Origin: Desulforamulus profundi
GTDB taxonomy: Bacteria > Bacillota_B > Desulfotomaculia > Desulfotomaculales > Desulfotomaculaceae
NCBI RefSeq assembly: GCF_002607855.1
Contig: NZ_AWQQ01000095.1
Location: 87,742-96,470 of the forward strand
DNA length: 8,729 nt
Reading direction: 5' to 3'
In this document: positions 1 to 6,759 of the stretch, piece after piece
Numbering within the stretch: position 1 is the first letter of the stretch
How the letters are laid out: each line of letters starts with the position of its first letter
The notes under the pieces: generated by a model
The model's database searches: none
Told to the model about the DNA's origin: nothing
The model's input: the letters and a program-made list of their open reading frames with translations, nothing else
Translations under genes and position numbers: made by a program

Positions 1-66
1 GATAAGTGCGCCCAATTGCATGACAAATACTGGAAAATGGGAGGTAATATACTCAAAAAATATTAG
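1..66 (+). CDS. Possible 3' end of an unidentified gene (runs off left edge)
   Basis: Frame 1 is open from the first base to a TAG at 64-66 and gives a plausible hydrophilic tail that contains LHDKYWKMGG and ends ILKKY. The opposite strand of the same stretch also reads as a sensible peptide (EYITSHFPVFVMQLGALI), so the strand is uncertain. I prefer + because its stop gives a natural lysine-rich C-terminus and would make the gene convergent with the operon to its right. No family is recognised. Confidence 0.25.
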   Translation, partial: DKCAQLHDKYWKMGGNILKKY

Positions 67-83
67 TTTTCGTCTTAAAATCT

Positions 84-100
84 AAAAAAAGTGGGTCACT
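84..100 (-). terminator. Weak candidate terminator after the 910-residue gene
   Basis: Read on the minus strand, a short AGTG/CACT stem with a 3-nt loop is followed by seven T. It lies about 50 bases after the stop at 151. The stem is only four base pairs, so this is a weak candidate, but it is the only hairpin with a T run that I see between 1 and 150. Confidence 0.2.
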
Positions 101-150
101 ACTGTTAATTAATGTAAATTTTATTTTTTGAAAGAAGTAAAATTAGGGTT

Positions 151-399
151 TTAAAGGGGTTTTTTCAACACCCTCCTAGCGTGCTTGATATTAATTTGAT
201 CCCGCTGGAAATGGTGATTGTAATTATTGAAAGTTTTATTCGGGTAAGTTGTCGCCAGGTACTTTTCTAAATCCCCACTGACATCTTCAGGTAATTTCAA
301 CAGGTACTGGTGCCATTCAGTGGTTTTTACTTTTACGTCACAGACGTGAGTGTCCACGGGAAAGGAGCCTACCACCGGGTCTTCAGAAAACTCGTCCAC
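151..399 (-). CDS. C-terminal piece of the 910-residue protein
   Basis: The nominal GTG start at 399 is not convincing. The same frame reads back to about 438 as a sensible strand (PGIYRFEIAQSPVVDEF), so this is the C-terminus of the preceding segment after a one-base shift. The tail includes VCDVKVKTTEWHQYLLKLPE and ends with a basic stretch, ARRVLKKPL. No ribosome binding site is evident for an independent 82-residue protein. Confidence 0.5.
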   Translation of the reverse strand: MDEFSEDPVVGSFPVDTHVCDVKVKTTEWHQYLLKLPEDVSGDLEKYLATTYPNKTFNNYNHHFQRDQINIKHARRVLKKPL

Positions 400-1697
400 G
401 ACCGGTGACTGAGCGATTTCAAAACGATAGATGCCGGGTTTAGATCATCAGATGATAGTTCAATCCCAATTGCACGGTCGTTATCGCCGATTTCGAAGGT
501 CCGTGGCTCCTCCCAGGGGCGCCAGACCGACCATACTCTGAGCGTTTTTCCGATAATACGAAAGCTTTCTTCCCAAAAGACATTGCACGTTGAGAAACTA
601 CAGCCCCTCATGTCTTCGGGTAATACCTGGAGGTTGGTGACTTCCCATTTCTTAACAACTTCCGCCGGGCAAAACTCAGTGAGCAACGTGTTTCCTTCAA
701 AAATGCGGATTAAGAAGCGAAGGGTAGGAGACGGTGATGCAGCCACGGCATCATGCCACCGAGACAGGGTAAACTTGTGGTACTTGGTTTTAGAAAGATC
801 AAATACCACGGTGTATAGCTCCTTGCGGGTAACGTCCCGAAGAGTTATTTCTCCCCGGTAAGCTGAACTGATCTCATTGGTAAACTGGATAACTAAAGTC
901 GTATCCGGGTTGTTTTCCCAATCCAACAAATTAATCTTACGTACGGAGGTCTCCCACTGGACCGTTCCCCTTTGATCTAGCCCAACCCAGCCCCACCGAA
1001 CCTGTCGGGCATCTTTTACGAAGCCGTAGGACTCGGAAGGGCCACAATGTAACTCCCCTGCAATGTTCAAAGCACTGGCCAGTAGCTCGCCTGTGGTTTG
1101 CCTATAGCCCCGATCTGTATCTTTTTCATTCAGGGCCCGGCTGCTAGCAGCTGAAAGGCTTAATCCGTACTGCTTGGGCATTGTCCAAAGAAACTTGATA
1201 TTCGGGCTACCTGTCATACCTACAGGCCAGAGGTTATTCCCGAGTAACCGGAAGTTTATGGGGGGGAAGGCGATGAATTGAAGAATTGCATCATACCCAA
1301 TAGGACCCTTGATTTTTAACTTGATGCGACCAACCTTTTTGTGGAGGAGGTTCGGAGAGCCTAAAGGAAGTAAAAAGTAGTGCTCTTTTATTGAGAGTTG
1401 CTCCTGGTAGTCGGAAACCTGGAACAAATGGGATAGCCCTGTTTCCCCATTGTAATCAACCGATACGGACCACTTGTCCCACCAGTTTCTGGCGGGCTGA
1501 CCGTCGACGGGGTGGGGAAAACGGATATAGGGTAGTTCATTGGAGTAGATTTGACAGTCGAACATTTCGTTTTGGGCAAAGACTTCCCCCCCCACCAGCC
1601 GGGGCTTCACCAGTTTGTTTAAAACGGGCATAGTCAGGGTTTCCCCTTTGGGTCCCCGTAAGGTAAGTTGAGGAGATCTACTGAATTGGACAAGCAT
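369..1697 (-). CDS. Middle piece of the 910-residue protein (beta-rich modules)
   Basis: As read, up to 442 residues. The nominal starts (ATG at 1697, or ATG at 1631 directly after the previous stop with AAAGGGGA upstream) could allow re-initiation, but the frame stays open and protein-like upstream of 1697 (GTPWRDYRG), which argues for one continuous protein. The content is beta-rich: LTLRGPKGE, GRIKLKIKGPIGYDAILQFIAF and many Trp-containing strands (KINLLDWENNPDTTLVIQF). The last 16 or so residues (from about position 436 down) are out of frame; the genuine frame changes at CTAAACCC, 433-443. No motif identifies a function. Confidence 0.55.
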   Translation of the reverse strand: MLVQFSRSPQLTLRGPKGETLTMPVLNKLVKPRLVGGEVFAQNEMFDCQIYSNELPYIRFPHPVDGQPARNWWDKWSVSVDYNGETGLSHLFQVSDYQEQLSIKEHYFLLPLGSPNLLHKKVGRIKLKIKGPIGYDAILQFIAFPPINFRLLGNNLWPVGMTGSPNIKFLWTMPKQYGLSLSAASSRALNEKDTDRGYRQTTGELLASALNIAGELHCGPSESYGFVKDARQVRWGWVGLDQRGTVQWETSVRKINLLDWENNPDTTLVIQFTNEISSAYRGEITLRDVTRKELYTVVFDLSKTKYHKFTLSRWHDAVAASPSPTLRFLIRIFEGNTLLTEFCPAEVVKKWEVTNLQVLPEDMRGCSFSTCNVFWEESFRIIGKTLRVWSVWRPWEEPRTFEIGDNDRAIGIELSSDDLNPASIVLKSLSHRSWTSFLKTRW

Positions 1698-2881
1698 GCC
1701 CCGGTAGTCCCTCCAGGGGGTACCCAGGGGGGAAACTCCTCAATTACTTTAACTTCCCCGGTTTGTACGGTCCAGCCGTGCTGTAAAACCAGCCAGGTCT
1801 CCTCGCCGCTTATACCTTCGGTCCGGATGAGCCTGCCGTTATCCGGGTGAAAGGCCCGGAAAGGCTTATTTTTGGGGATAGGTAACACCCAGGTTCGTAA
1901 CTCCGTGTTGTCTGCAAGAAAAGTTATTCGATACTCCTCTGCCGGAAAAAGGGGGAGTTCTTGTTCCGGGATTTCCGACTTGCTACCAATATACCGGATG
2001 GGGTGCCTAACTCTTTTAAGAAACCCTTTGTCGGAGATGATTTTCCATTCCGCAGTCTGGACCCATCCTTTTAGGCTTTGGGCTGGTAAGTTAATTACAA
2101 TGCCCAGCTCATAGGGTTGGTACTGCAGGGAGGGGCTGCGGAGATAATGCCCATCGCTTTCGCTGCCGACGGCAACCTCTTTTTGTGCCCAATCAATGTA
2201 ATGATTTACAATGCGCGCTGGTAGACCGACGTGCTCCGGGGCAACCAATTGGCGGGAGCGGAATTCTTGGGCCATATCCATGCAGCGGTGGACAAAGTCG
2301 AAAGCATAATCTCCGCCCTTTGTTAAGAATCGCTGGACAGGTTTATCAACAAAGAAACGAGTGGTATCAGCTAAATCGTTCAGGATGTCGTCTCCGCTCA
2401 CTTCTGTGCTGTGAATCGCCCGGGACAAAACATATTTAAAAAAATCAGGCAGACAATAAGTGGGGATGCCTCCGTGCCCGAGGATGGGGGTAAGGTAACG
2501 GTAACCCCCGGTATCAGAAAAGGTGGGAAGTTTGTTTTTTTCTAAAAATGCAATGAAGCGTTGGGCCCAAGTTAGATAAGTTCTTTGGGTGATATTTATA
2601 TTTTCGTATACCTTGGGCCAGAATTCGCCCTTCTCGTAAAGCCAGATCCCTGCTTGTATCAGGTAAAGTGCCGCACAGGTAGGATAATTGGCCCATATTT
2701 TTGAGGTACCATCACTCTCACCGCATTTTGCAAGAATTTTTTTAAAAGCATTGGTAATCACGTGCCAGTCCACTGCTGTTATAGGGATCTTTCCTAACAG
2801 CTCACCTGGCTCCACCAGTTTATTTAACGTTTCCTCACATTGATGTAATGTTGTACAACCACCAAGCAGAGCAGTTTTCAT
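1634..2881 (-). CDS. N-terminal piece of the 910-residue protein (helical domain plus first beta module)
   Basis: As read, 415 residues; about the last 30 are out of frame. Residues 1 to about 240 are probably alpha-helical, with aromatic-rich segments (ALYLIQAGIWLYEKGEFW near 71-88; TYLTWAQRFIAFL near 101-113) and a distinctive GHGGIPTYCLPDFFKYVL element near 135-152, then DKPVQRFLTKGGDYAFDFVHRC. From about 300 the character changes to beta strands with Gly, Trp and Pro (EYRITFLADNTELRTWVLPI; GEETWLVLQHGWTV), suggesting an Ig-like or beta-sandwich module. The product is soluble, with no signal peptide. I do not recognise the family. The true frame leaves this segment at the C6 run at 1727-1732. 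Confidence 0.6.
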   Translation of the reverse strand: MKTALLGGCTTLHQCEETLNKLVEPGELLGKIPITAVDWHVITNAFKKILAKCGESDGTSKIWANYPTCAALYLIQAGIWLYEKGEFWPKVYENINITQRTYLTWAQRFIAFLEKNKLPTFSDTGGYRYLTPILGHGGIPTYCLPDFFKYVLSRAIHSTEVSGDDILNDLADTTRFFVDKPVQRFLTKGGDYAFDFVHRCMDMAQEFRSRQLVAPEHVGLPARIVNHYIDWAQKEVAVGSESDGHYLRSPSLQYQPYELGIVINLPAQSLKGWVQTAEWKIISDKGFLKRVRHPIRYIGSKSEIPEQELPLFPAEEYRITFLADNTELRTWVLPIPKNKPFRAFHPDNGRLIRTEGISGEETWLVLQHGWTVQTGEVKVIEEFPPWVPPGGTTGACLSNSVDLLNLPYGDPKGKP

Positions 2882-3169
2882 TAGAACTTCACTCCATCGG
2901 TTGTAGGTTTATTTTGCAGAACTTCACCAAATTCTTTTTTCCAGGTTGGGAGTAAATTTTATTTGTTTATTAAACATGTTTTCCTTTTTCGGCAATATAT
3001 TGACAAATCCTGCATTATAAATTAAAAAAAGCCCCTCTGTTTTCCAGCGAGTGGCTTTTTCATTTTCAGGTAAACTACTGATAATTGTTATGAGAATTTG
3101 ATAACCTCCGTAATATTTATCCGTTTCAGTAAAGCTTAAAAATATACTTTCCTTTTTCCATGGGTTGGT
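2881..3169 (-). pseudogene. 3' remnant of the gene upstream in the same operon, frameshifted
   Basis: After a TAG at 3170-3172 the minus strand is open and protein-like: WKKESIFLSFTETDKYYGGY, then SSLPENEKATRWKTEGLF, LIYNAGFVNILPKKENMF, then TPNLEK. At an A6 run (T6 on +, 2935-2940) one base must be dropped to continue as EFGEVLQNKPTTDGVKF and stop at TAA 2883-2881. That stop overlaps the ATG of the next gene (TAATG), strong evidence that this was a real coupled upstream cistron. Only about 95 codons remain and no start codon is visible; the 5' part has been lost at a junction near 3170-3190. The family is not recognised. The individual frames are too short or interrupted to stand out as open reading frames. 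Confidence 0.55.
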
Positions 3170-3186
3170 CTATTAACACACCAAAC

Positions 3187-3273
3187 TCACACAGCCTTCA
3201 CCACACCGAGATAAGCCATCAGAGCCCGTCCCATTGCGAGCATTTGTTGCTGGCCTCCGGAAAGGGTGCCATG
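3187..3273 (-). pseudogene. Relic of a LivF-type ABC transporter ATPase (signature motif only)
   Basis: The minus strand encodes SHGTLSGGQQQMLAMGRALM followed by AYLGVVKAV and TGA (3189-3187). GTLSGG-QQM-LAMGRALMA is the ABC signature and following helix typical of LivF, the ATP-binding subunit of branched-chain amino-acid importers. The Walker B segment that should follow (LLLLDEPS) is absent, and no Walker A or N-terminal domain precedes it; a TAG lies about ten codons upstream of this segment. It is therefore a short, non-functional scrap left by a deletion or recombination. Confidence 0.6.
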
Positions 3274-3381
3274 CGAAAAAAAGACCGTCATCAAATCGGG
3301 TTTTGCCTATTTCCGAGATGATTTTAATCGTTTATTATGGATACCGGCTGGTCAAAGTCAACTATATACCGGAATTATTTT

Positions 3382-3410
3382 TTGACAAGTTTAATTATCA
3401 CGTATACAAA
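3382..3410 (+). promoter_or_regulatory. Sigma-A type promoter for the HTH-metallopeptidase/PIN operon
   Basis: A perfect -35 box TTGACA (3382-3387), a 17-bp AT-rich spacer and TACAAA (3405-3410) as the -10 box. The predicted start is near 3417, about 35 bases before the ATG at 3452. Confidence 0.6.
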
Positions 3411-3427
3411 TATTGTTTTTATGTATA
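3403..3427. promoter_or_regulatory. Candidate operator palindrome for the XRE-type regulator
   Basis: Inverted half-sites TATACA (3403-3408) and TGTATA (3422-3427) are separated by 13 bp and straddle the -10 box and the likely start site. XRE/ImmR-type regulators commonly bind such paired sites and repress their own promoter. The region is AT-rich, so chance similarity is possible. Confidence 0.3.
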
Positions 3428-3451
3428 TAATAAAAATAAAGGGTGGTGAAT

Positions 3452-4306
3452 ATGGATCAAAAAATTATTGGCGTGAACCTTCGCCGGATTCGCGAGGCAA
3501 AGGGTTGGACTCAATCCCAGGTAGCCGAGCTTGCCGGGATTTCAAGGGTTGCTTACCGGAATATTGAAAACGGCAACTCAACCCCAAAAGTATCAACCTT
3601 ACAAAATATTGCTTCCGGTGTTGGAGTAAAACTCCAGGACTTGTTCGTTCCGGTCCGCACCTTAAAGAAAGTCAGATTTCGAGCATCAAAAAAGATGACC
3701 AGCCGGGACAACATTTTAACCGAAGTAGCACGATGGCTTGATGATTTTAATTACCTGGAAATATTACTAAATGACCGCAAAGACTATCGATTCAAAGATC
3801 TTACCAGGAAGTTGTCTTCGATGCCTGGAGGAGATGACAGAGCTAAGTATGCAGCCGAACAGGCAAGAAAAAAATTGAAGCTCAAAGAAAAAGAGCCTAT
3901 CCGCGATATCGCCGGTTTACTTGAATCAAGCGGAATAAAAGTGTACCCTCTAAGTCTTGTGTCAGACGGTTTCTTTGGCTTATCTGTTGCCGAGGAAGAT
4001 GGAGGCCCTGCTGTTATCGTTAATGTTTGGGAACGAATTTCCGTTGAGCGATGGATTTTTAGCGCCGCTCACGAACTCGGGCATTTACTTCTTCACCTGG
4101 ATGCCTTCAACGTAGAAGAAAGTGCTGAAGACGAAGACCAGGAAACTGAAGCAAATGTCTTTGCTTCCCATTTCTTGATGCCGGAAAAAGCTTTTGAATC
4201 GGAATGGAACGATACTTACGGCTTGTCCTTTGTCGACCGAGTTTTTAAAGTAAAGCGAATATTTCAGGTTACAAAACTGTCCTGTATCGCCTTTCTGAAA
4301 GTCTAG
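3452..4306 (+). CDS. HTH and ImmA/IrrE metallopeptidase domains as the sequence reads
   Basis: As written the frame gives about 284 residues from ATG 3452. Residues 6-60 form an XRE helix-turn-helix (NLRRIREAKGWTQSQVAELA, then AGISRVAYRNIENG). Residues about 145-250 form the IrrE-like zinc metallopeptidase: AAHELGHLLLH carries the HExxH zinc motif (207-211) and the Glu in QETEANVFASHFLMP is the expected third ligand. The final residues TKLSCIAFLKV after 4270 are out of frame. In known family members (ImmA, IrrE/DdrO partner) this fold cleaves or senses a repressor. Here DNA binding and protease are on one chain, as in many toxin-antitoxin-like loci. The catalytic residues look intact even if the C-terminus is lost. 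Confidence 0.75.
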   Translation: MDQKIIGVNLRRIREAKGWTQSQVAELAGISRVAYRNIENGNSTPKVSTLQNIASGVGVKLQDLFVPVRTLKKVRFRASKKMTSRDNILTEVARWLDDFNYLEILLNDRKDYRFKDLTRKLSSMPGGDDRAKYAAEQARKKLKLKEKEPIRDIAGLLESSGIKVYPLSLVSDGFFGLSVAEEDGGPAVIVNVWERISVERWIFSAAHELGHLLLHLDAFNVEESAEDEDQETEANVFASHFLMPEKAFESEWNDTYGLSFVDRVFKVKRIFQVTKLSCIAFLKV

Positions 4307-4596
4307 GGAATTCTATATGGAGAAAATTTCAGAGTGCTTATAAGCTGAGAACTGGTAAAACATTGAGTATTGCGGATGAACCGGAAGCTTTATCCCCGGA
4401 TAAATTTCAACAATCGCCGGAAGTATTGCGTTCCCAGGAACCAGACTCCCTGTCCCCATCACACTTTATTGAAGATCGTTTATCTAGATTGGTTCGTAAA
4501 GCTATTGAAAAAGATGAAATCACCATGAGCCGTGGAGCAGAAATTCTTAGACTGGATCTTGAAGCCATGCGGGAAATAGTTTCTTCATGGGTGTAA
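3452..4596 (+). pseudogene. XRE HTH plus ImmA/IrrE metallopeptidase, ~381 residues, one late frameshift
   Basis: Reconstructed full gene. After VDRVFKVKRIFQV the frame must shift by one base at 4268-4271 to continue YKTVLYRLSESLGNSIWRKF, the usual continuation of ImmA/IrrE proteins (F.VSYKTVLYRLSE). It then runs to TAA at 4594-4596. One extra T would restore it. The restored C-terminus ends in a small helical unit (KAIEKDEITMSRGAEILRL) resembling the HTH-like tails of PIN-linked antitoxins. The ATG at 3452 is preferred to the GTG at 3443, which lies inside the GGGTGGTG ribosome binding site. The PIN gene starts 4 bases after the stop, implying an operon. Likely role: autoregulating antitoxin-like regulator of the PIN protein, cytoplasmic. 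Confidence 0.75.
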
Positions 4597-4600
4597 ACAA

Positions 4601-4888
4601 ATGGGGACAAAAAAGAGGCATTTTCTAATACTGGATGCTAACATTCTCATCGATTTCTACAAATGTGACAGGACAATCATTAAATTGATTTATACTCATG
4701 TAGGTCAAATATATTTAGCTACGCCTGTTTTAAGTGAAATTAACGAAATCGATGAGGGTGCTTGTGTTGAACTTGGAATTATACTTGTGGAACCAGAACT
4801 AGAGCAGGTTATGTTGGCGGCAGAGAAAAAAGGTGCCCTATCTTTTCAAGATAATTTATGTTTAATTCTTGCCAAAGAACATGGCTAA
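4601..4888 (+). pseudogene. PIN-domain ribonuclease (toxin-like), interrupted by a stop and truncated
   Basis: FLILDANILIDFYKCD at the N-terminus carries the first PIN aspartate (D12). ATPVLSEINEID supplies the central acidic residue, and LSFQDNLCLILAKEHG carries the third aspartate. A TAA at 4886-4888 then interrupts, but the same frame continues TCVTNDKPLRQKCE, the canonical last PIN motif (TND-PLR). A single-base change from a Tyr codon, or two from Trp, would explain the stop. After about 4932 the frame runs into the opposite-strand glycosylase gene, so the last helices of the domain are missing as well. The gene starts 4 bases after the HTH-metallopeptidase gene and is probably its toxin partner. 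As read it should be inactive. Confidence 0.7.
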
Positions 4889-4912
4889 ACGTGTGTAACG
4901 AATGACAAACCA

Positions 4913-5497
4913 TTAAGACAAAAGTGTGAAATTAAAAAGCCATTTGACGGACCTCCGCAGCCCCAGGTCATCCAGGGGCCAGACATCCGGCCTGCCCAGG
5001 GAAAAAATGAGAAACATCTCCGCGGTCCATTTCCCGATCCCCTTCACGCTGGTGAGACGGCTGACAACCTGGTTGTCTTCGAGCCTTTCAAGCTCCGGCA
5101 GGACGATCTCCCCCGAGACCACCTTTTGGGACAAATCCCTGATATAAATGATTTTTTGCCTGGACAGCCCGGCGCTTATCAGAGTTTCTTCGTCAAGGGA
5201 CAGCACGGCTTCCGGTGTGGCCCCGCCGCAGGTTTGGACGGTCCTGTTCCAGATGCTTTTTGCCGCTTTGACGGAAAGCTGCTGCCCCACAATGGCCCTC
5301 AGCAGGGACGCGAAGTAGTCAGTCCGCAGGGGGAGGGAGTACTCGCCGATGAGGTCCGTTAAATACTGTATCCTTTGATCGGAAGAAGCAATCAGGAGAA
5401 TTTCGGGGCTGTCTTTTTTTGAAAAACAAAGTGCCGGCCATTTTCCTTCTGTTATTAAAGAATTTTTTTCAGTTGCAATACATCTTTCTAACAGCAA
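4913..5497 (-). CDS. DNA-3-methyladenine glycosylase II family (HhH-GPD), C-terminally truncated
   Basis: A base-excision repair glycosylase that removes alkylated bases. Recognisable blocks are LRTDYFASLLRAIVGQQLS (about 58-75), the helix-hairpin-helix LTSVKGIGKWTAEMFLIF (about 148-165) and GRPDVWPLDDLGLRRSVKWL (168-187), whose Asp pair holds the catalytic residue. After KWL the family normally continues about 40 residues to a WYLWR-type ending; here it switches to FNFTLLS and TAA at 4915-4913, so the C-terminal helix region is lost at the junction with the PIN gene. The start is uncertain: the only in-frame candidate at the 5' end is a TTG at 5497 without a clear ribosome binding site, and an upstream TAA at 5534-5536 closes the frame. 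Confidence 0.75.
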   Translation of the reverse strand: MLLERCIATEKNSLITEGKWPALCFSKKDSPEILLIASSDQRIQYLTDLIGEYSLPLRTDYFASLLRAIVGQQLSVKAAKSIWNRTVQTCGGATPEAVLSLDEETLISAGLSRQKIIYIRDLSQKVVSGEIVLPELERLEDNQVVSRLTSVKGIGKWTAEMFLIFSLGRPDVWPLDDLGLRRSVKWLFNFTLLS

Positions 5498-5592
5498 AAA
5501 GAGAAAACTTGCTTTTCTTAAACAGTCGGTTTTTTAAAGGGTATTACCTTCCCTTTGGTTCTCCCGGGCAATATTTCAACAACCGGTACCAT

Positions 5593-6759
5593 TCAGCCAT
5601 TCCAGGGCGCCCGGGGTTTTCTCCCATGCCTCTTTGGCATCATAGACATAAATGACTGCTTCCTCAGGACTCCCCCAGCTGTAAGACTCGGGTTCCCTGA
5701 GGGGTAGGAACTTTTTTTCAGCAGGTATTCCGGCACATGGCAGTTTGAATGCAGAGCCTCTTTCAAGTATTGGTTTGCCTCACTGCCGGCCCCCCGTGTC
5801 CGGAAAAACCAGAGCGCCCTGCTGTATGCCATAAAACAGGTTCTTTCATCAGCGTTTTCAGCCAGCAGTTGTCCGGCTTCCCGGTCCAGTCCCTCAGCCA
5901 GCAAACAGTTTACCAGCTTATAGCGCACTCCCTGGTTGTCGTTGGGATTCAAGCTCAGCATTTCCCTGAAATGAACGATGGCCTCCGCCCGCTCCCCCAC
6001 CTTCCAAAGGGTCTCCGCCAGGCCGTACAGGGCACGCATATACGGCCTGGTCTCAATATATCCCCAGAAATGGCCGGCATACTTTTTAAACGTATTGTCC
6101 CCCAGGGCCAACCGTCCCGCCCGGACACCCTTCTGATAAAACTCCAGCGCCTCCCGGGGAAAGTCACTTTCCATGGCCAGCAGGACATAAGCGTCCGCAC
6201 AGTATGGGGACATGGACAGCGCCTTGCGGGCTATGTCCAGTCGCACGTCCCTGTCCAACATCTCCCAGGCCTCGTAGATCAGGTCCTGTGCCCGGGACAA
6301 CTTTTCTTCCGAAAATGGTTTCACTTCGGTTCCATCCTGCCCGGTCCTTTTTCCCCTGCGCTTCATTACTGGCTTGTCCGGCAGGTCGATTAAAGGGAGT
6401 CCTCCGTCATCTCCGGCTTCGGCCGCAAAATATTGCATAAATTCCTCAGTACCAGGGGGCTTCTTAGGATGACCGGCGGGCAGGTTCTCCTTCCACAGGC
6501 CAAACTTGCCGTCAGGATATGAAGGCTTTATCAAGTACCGGTATACTTCCTGTCTAAACCTGTTGATTCCCGCAAGGGTATGATCGACGGTCCTCCCCAT
6601 CAGGAAATAAAGATTTTCCTCGATATCCCTCAGGATTCTGATTCCGGAAGCAAAGCCGCTGGAGGGTTTAGCGGCTTTATTCCCAGCTTTTCCACTCCCC
6701 TGTACAACCCGGGGGAAGAAATGTTTTTGGGTATTAACAAAGAATCGGGCATCCCCCAT
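5593..6759 (-). CDS. TPR and C-terminal piece of the ST7-like protein
   Basis: As read, 388 residues, but about the first 32 (MGDARFFVNTQKHFF...) and the last 30 (SSYPSGNPSLTAGG...) are out of frame. The true core runs from about 6663 to 5712. TPR-like helices include LDIARKALSMSPYCADAYVL, then MESDFPREALEFYQKGVRAG, and YMRALYGLAETLWKVGERAE followed by IVHFREMLSLNPNDNQGVRY. The last block, with LNPNDNQG, is the best match to ST7 proteins. A low-complexity basic linker (PVMKRRGKRTGQDG) separates the N-terminal part from the repeats. Confidence 0.6.
   Translation of the reverse strand: MGDARFFVNTQKHFFPRVVQGSGKAGNKAAKPSSGFASGIRILRDIEENLYFLMGRTVDHTLAGINRFRQEVYRYLIKPSYPDGKFGLWKENLPAGHPKKPPGTEEFMQYFAAEAGDDGGLPLIDLPDKPVMKRRGKRTGQDGTEVKPFSEEKLSRAQDLIYEAWEMLDRDVRLDIARKALSMSPYCADAYVLLAMESDFPREALEFYQKGVRAGRLALGDNTFKKYAGHFWGYIETRPYMRALYGLAETLWKVGERAEAIVHFREMLSLNPNDNQGVRYKLVNCLLAEGLDREAGQLLAENADERTCFMAYSRALWFFRTRGAGSEANQYLKEALHSNCHVPEYLLKKSSYPSGNPSLTAGGVLRKQSFMSMMPKRHGRKPRAPWNG

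Larger units (their letters stand above)
151..2881 (-). pseudogene. ~910-residue protein of unrecognised family, split by two frameshifts
   Basis: Three consecutive minus-strand reading frames join into one protein. Shift 1 lies at the C6 run (G6 on +, 1727-1732). Frame one reads VIEEFPP, and the next frame continues LGTPWRDYRGMLVQFSRSP, a smooth continuation, while the annotated tail of frame one (GGTTGACLSNS...) looks like noise. Shift 2 lies at CTAAACCC (433-443). LSSDDLNP continues as GIYRFEIAQSPVVDEF, while the nominal tail SLSHRSWTSFLKTRW looks spurious. Each shift is cured by one extra C. The start ATG at 2881 has GGAG ten bases upstream and overlaps the TAA of the preceding gene (TAATG), which implies translational coupling. 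The reconstructed product has an alpha-helical N-terminal third followed by beta-rich, tryptophan-rich modules. No catalytic motif or membrane segment is visible. The island setting makes a defence or conflict role possible, but that is inference only. Confidence 0.7.

Noticed and set aside
3020..3064. Hairpin AAAAAGCC...GGCTTTTTTT looking like a minus-strand terminator
   Set aside because: It falls inside the protein-like fragment (ENEKATRWKTEGLFLIYNAG) that ends in the TAATG overlap; the coding reading explains the bases better and the stem relies on A-T pairs.
5536..5556. AAAGGG...CCCTTT hairpin between the ST7-like and glycosylase genes
   Set aside because: On the minus strand it is followed by A residues rather than T, so it is not a convincing terminator for the ST7-like gene.
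5749..6393. Long plus-strand open frame of 214 residues
   Set aside because: Antisense shadow of the GC-rich ST7-like gene, whose minus-strand translation has clear TPR character.
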